Shown piece after piece: positions 62,795-64,000 of a stretch of 64,000 bases of DNA. The position numbers were made by a program, and so were the translations under genes. Below the pieces are notes generated by a model, which did not search any database, was not told the origin of the DNA, and saw nothing but the letters and a program-made list of their open reading frames with translations. How positions within the stretch are numbered: the stretch's first letter is position 1; the number at the start of each line of letters is the position of its first letter. This DNA is from Rhizobium sophorae (GTDB lineage: Bacteria; Pseudomonadota; Alphaproteobacteria; Rhizobiales; Rhizobiaceae), in NCBI RefSeq assembly GCF_013087515.1, contig NZ_JABFCN010000034.1:248001-312000 (forward strand), given 5' to 3'.

Positions 62795-63001
62795 GTGCCC
62801 TCGCGGCGTCGATTCGCTTTTCTTATATTGGAACTCTGCCTGATAGCGGCAATTCATGACAGAAGTTTTCGGGCTGCCGCGTCTCAAGCGAAAAGCCGCA
62901 GCCGAAACCGCGAAAATTGCCGGCCGCCCGCCAGAGATTTGATTTTCAACGGTAAATATGTTCGCTTGCAGGAAGAGAAGCGATCGGGCGTGGAGGCTGA
63001 T

Positions 63002-63883
63002 ATGGACGAGGACGTCGAAAACAGGGCCGTGGAGCTGGATATCCGCGGGAATAAGCGCATCTTCGATGTCGACGATCCCACCCTGCCGGCGTGGGTGGAC
63101 GAACGCGCGCTGGAATCCGGCGGCTTTCCCCACAAGAAGAAGCTCAAGGAAGAGGACTATCTGGAGCAGCTGGAAAAGCTGCAGATCGAACTCGTCAAGG
63201 TGCAGTTCTGGCTGCAGGCGACCGGCAAGCGGGTGATGGCGCTGTTCGAGGGGCGCGATGCTGCCGGCAAGGGTGGCGCGATCTCGGCCTCCTCGGCGCA
63301 TATGAACCCACGCCTTGCGCGCGTCGTGGCACTGACCAAGCCGACCGAGCGCGAGCAGGGGCAATGGTATTTCCAGCGTTATGTCGCGCAGTTTCCGACA
63401 GCCGGGGAATTCGTGCTGTTCGACCGCTCCTGGTACAACCGCGCCGGCGTCGAGCCGGTCATGGGCTTCTGCACGCCGCAGCAATATGAGGACTTCCTCA
63501 AGCAGACGCCGCAGCTCGAAAAGATCATCGCCCATGAGGGCATCTTCTTCTTCAAATTCTATCTCGATATCGGCCGCGAGATGCAGCTCAAACGCTTCCA
63601 CGACCGCCGGCACGATCCGCTGAAAGTCTGGAAACTGTCGTCGATGGATATCGCCGCGCTGACGAAATGGGACGATTACAGCGACAAGCGCAACCGGATG
63701 CTGAAGGAAACCCATACGGATTTCGCGCCCTGGACGGTGATCCGCGGCAATGACAAGCGGCGGGCGCGTCTCGAACTCATCCGCCACATGCTGAACAAGA
63801 TGGACTATGACGGCAAGGACAAACAAGCGCTCGGCACGGTCGACGCGGAGATCATCGGCTCAGGGCCGGGTTTTCTGAAATAG
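63002..63883 (+). CDS. ppk2: Polyphosphate kinase 2
   Basis: A 293-residue PPK2 enzyme with Walker A LFEGRDAAGKGG, Walker B VLFDRSWYNRAGVE and the lid region FHDRRHDPLKVWKLSSMD. It transfers phosphate between polyphosphate and nucleotides. The ATG at 63002 has GGAGG five bases upstream. Divergent from phoR, with about 205 bases between. Confidence 0.94.
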   Translation: MDEDVENRAVELDIRGNKRIFDVDDPTLPAWVDERALESGGFPHKKKLKEEDYLEQLEKLQIELVKVQFWLQATGKRVMALFEGRDAAGKGGAISASSAHMNPRLARVVALTKPTEREQGQWYFQRYVAQFPTAGEFVLFDRSWYNRAGVEPVMGFCTPQQYEDFLKQTPQLEKIIAHEGIFFFKFYLDIGREMQLKRFHDRRHDPLKVWKLSSMDIAALTKWDDYSDKRNRMLKETHTDFAPWTVIRGNDKRRARLELIRHMLNKMDYDGKDKQALGTVDAEIIGSGPGFLK

Positions 63884-63907
63884 GGCACCGATCGCATCGG
63901 GACCGAC

Positions 63908-63955
63908 GCCACCGGCTTCGCCGGGACCGGGGTCACCGGCTCCGCCGGGACCGAG
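63908..63955. repeat. Two 24-bp tandem repeats
   Basis: 63908-63931 and 63932-63955 match at 20 of 24 positions or better; each holds a CCGGC-TTCG/TCCG-CCGG hairpin. A partial copy precedes them. They lie between ppk2 and the stop of the next leftward gene. Confidence 0.6.
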
Positions 63956-63956
63956 A

Positions 63957-64000
63957 TCACTGTCCCGGCAGGATGCGGATGGCGAAGAGATTGATGCCGC
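63957..64000 (-). CDS. 3' end of a leftward gene, cut by the window edge
   Basis: The minus strand is open from the window edge to a TGA at 63959-63957, coding for GINLFAIRILPGQ at the C-terminus. Too little is visible to name a family; the reading is a possible gene end only. Confidence 0.35.
   Translation of the reverse strand, partial: GINLFAIRILPGQ

Noticed and set aside
62795..63826. Upstream extension of the PhoR frame
   Set aside because: It overlaps ppk2 on the other strand, where motifs are unambiguous, and PhoR membrane helices begin just after 62794.

Overview
The window is a high-GC alphaproteobacterial chromosome segment, best matched by Rhizobium (R. etli / R. leguminosarum group). 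The pointers are gene order and family content: a phoR-pstSCAB-phoU-phoB operon, a GcrA cell-cycle regulator, a PodJ-like polarity protein, a DUF995 protein, a SAM-II riboswitch before metZ, and several intergenic palindromic repeats of the kind common in Rhizobiaceae. The species assignment is inference from recall; no database search was possible.

Layout. 1-5 kb: the 3' part of a hybrid histidine kinase, a TetR/MFS divergent pair, a SnoaL-like protein, and a GFA-domain protein facing a MarR regulator across two palindromic operators. 4.9-5.5 kb: a 46-bp perfect inverted-repeat element and a cold-shock gene with its terminator. 5.7-11.5 kb: a leftward beta-oxidation operon (acyl-CoA dehydrogenase, thiolase, cupin, FadB-type multifunctional enzyme) behind an 18-of-22-base palindrome. 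11.8-19.4 kb: small secreted protein, SDR, PodJ-like Sel1 protein, TauE/SafE exporter with a TIGR02186-type membrane protein. 19.6-24.2 kb: DHFR-like protein, lysozyme-like lipoprotein, PdeM nuclease and Lhr-type helicase. 24.2-27.0 kb: two paralogous YitT membrane proteins flanking an Rrf2 regulator/AhpD-like pair and a 55-codon gene. 27.2-36.1 kb: mostly single housekeeping or unknown genes (TPR methyltransferase, CAP lipoprotein, MATE pump, pyrD, response regulator, S24 repressor-like protein, TerB-like protein, amino-acid-type binding protein). 36.7-38.7 kb: a chemoreceptor.

39.3-46.3 kb is the most distinctive accessory region: an AraC-type regulator resembling the c-di-GMP-binding activator CuxR, divergent from a tightly coupled operon for UDP-xylose synthase, a UDP-sugar 4-epimerase (Uxe/GalE), a processive membrane glycosyltransferase, a GH26-like secreted glycosidase and a DUF995 protein. 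This matches the arabinose-containing polysaccharide locus known from Sinorhizobium meliloti. 46.4-53.8 kb: tRNA-Gly(CCC), dCTP deaminase, SAM-II/metZ, apaG, a gene broken by one in-frame TGA, then argD-argF-hslO. 54-64 kb: gcrA with a cluster of CcrM (GANTC) sites in its promoter, the Pho operon with a Pho box before pstS, and ppk2 divergent from phoR, so phosphate sensing, phosphate import and polyphosphate metabolism sit together.

I found no CRISPR array, transposase, prophage or obvious defence island. The strongest candidates for closer study are the polysaccharide locus, the regulatory DNA (gcrA, metZ, argD, Pho, Rrf2, MarR) and the TGA-interrupted gene.
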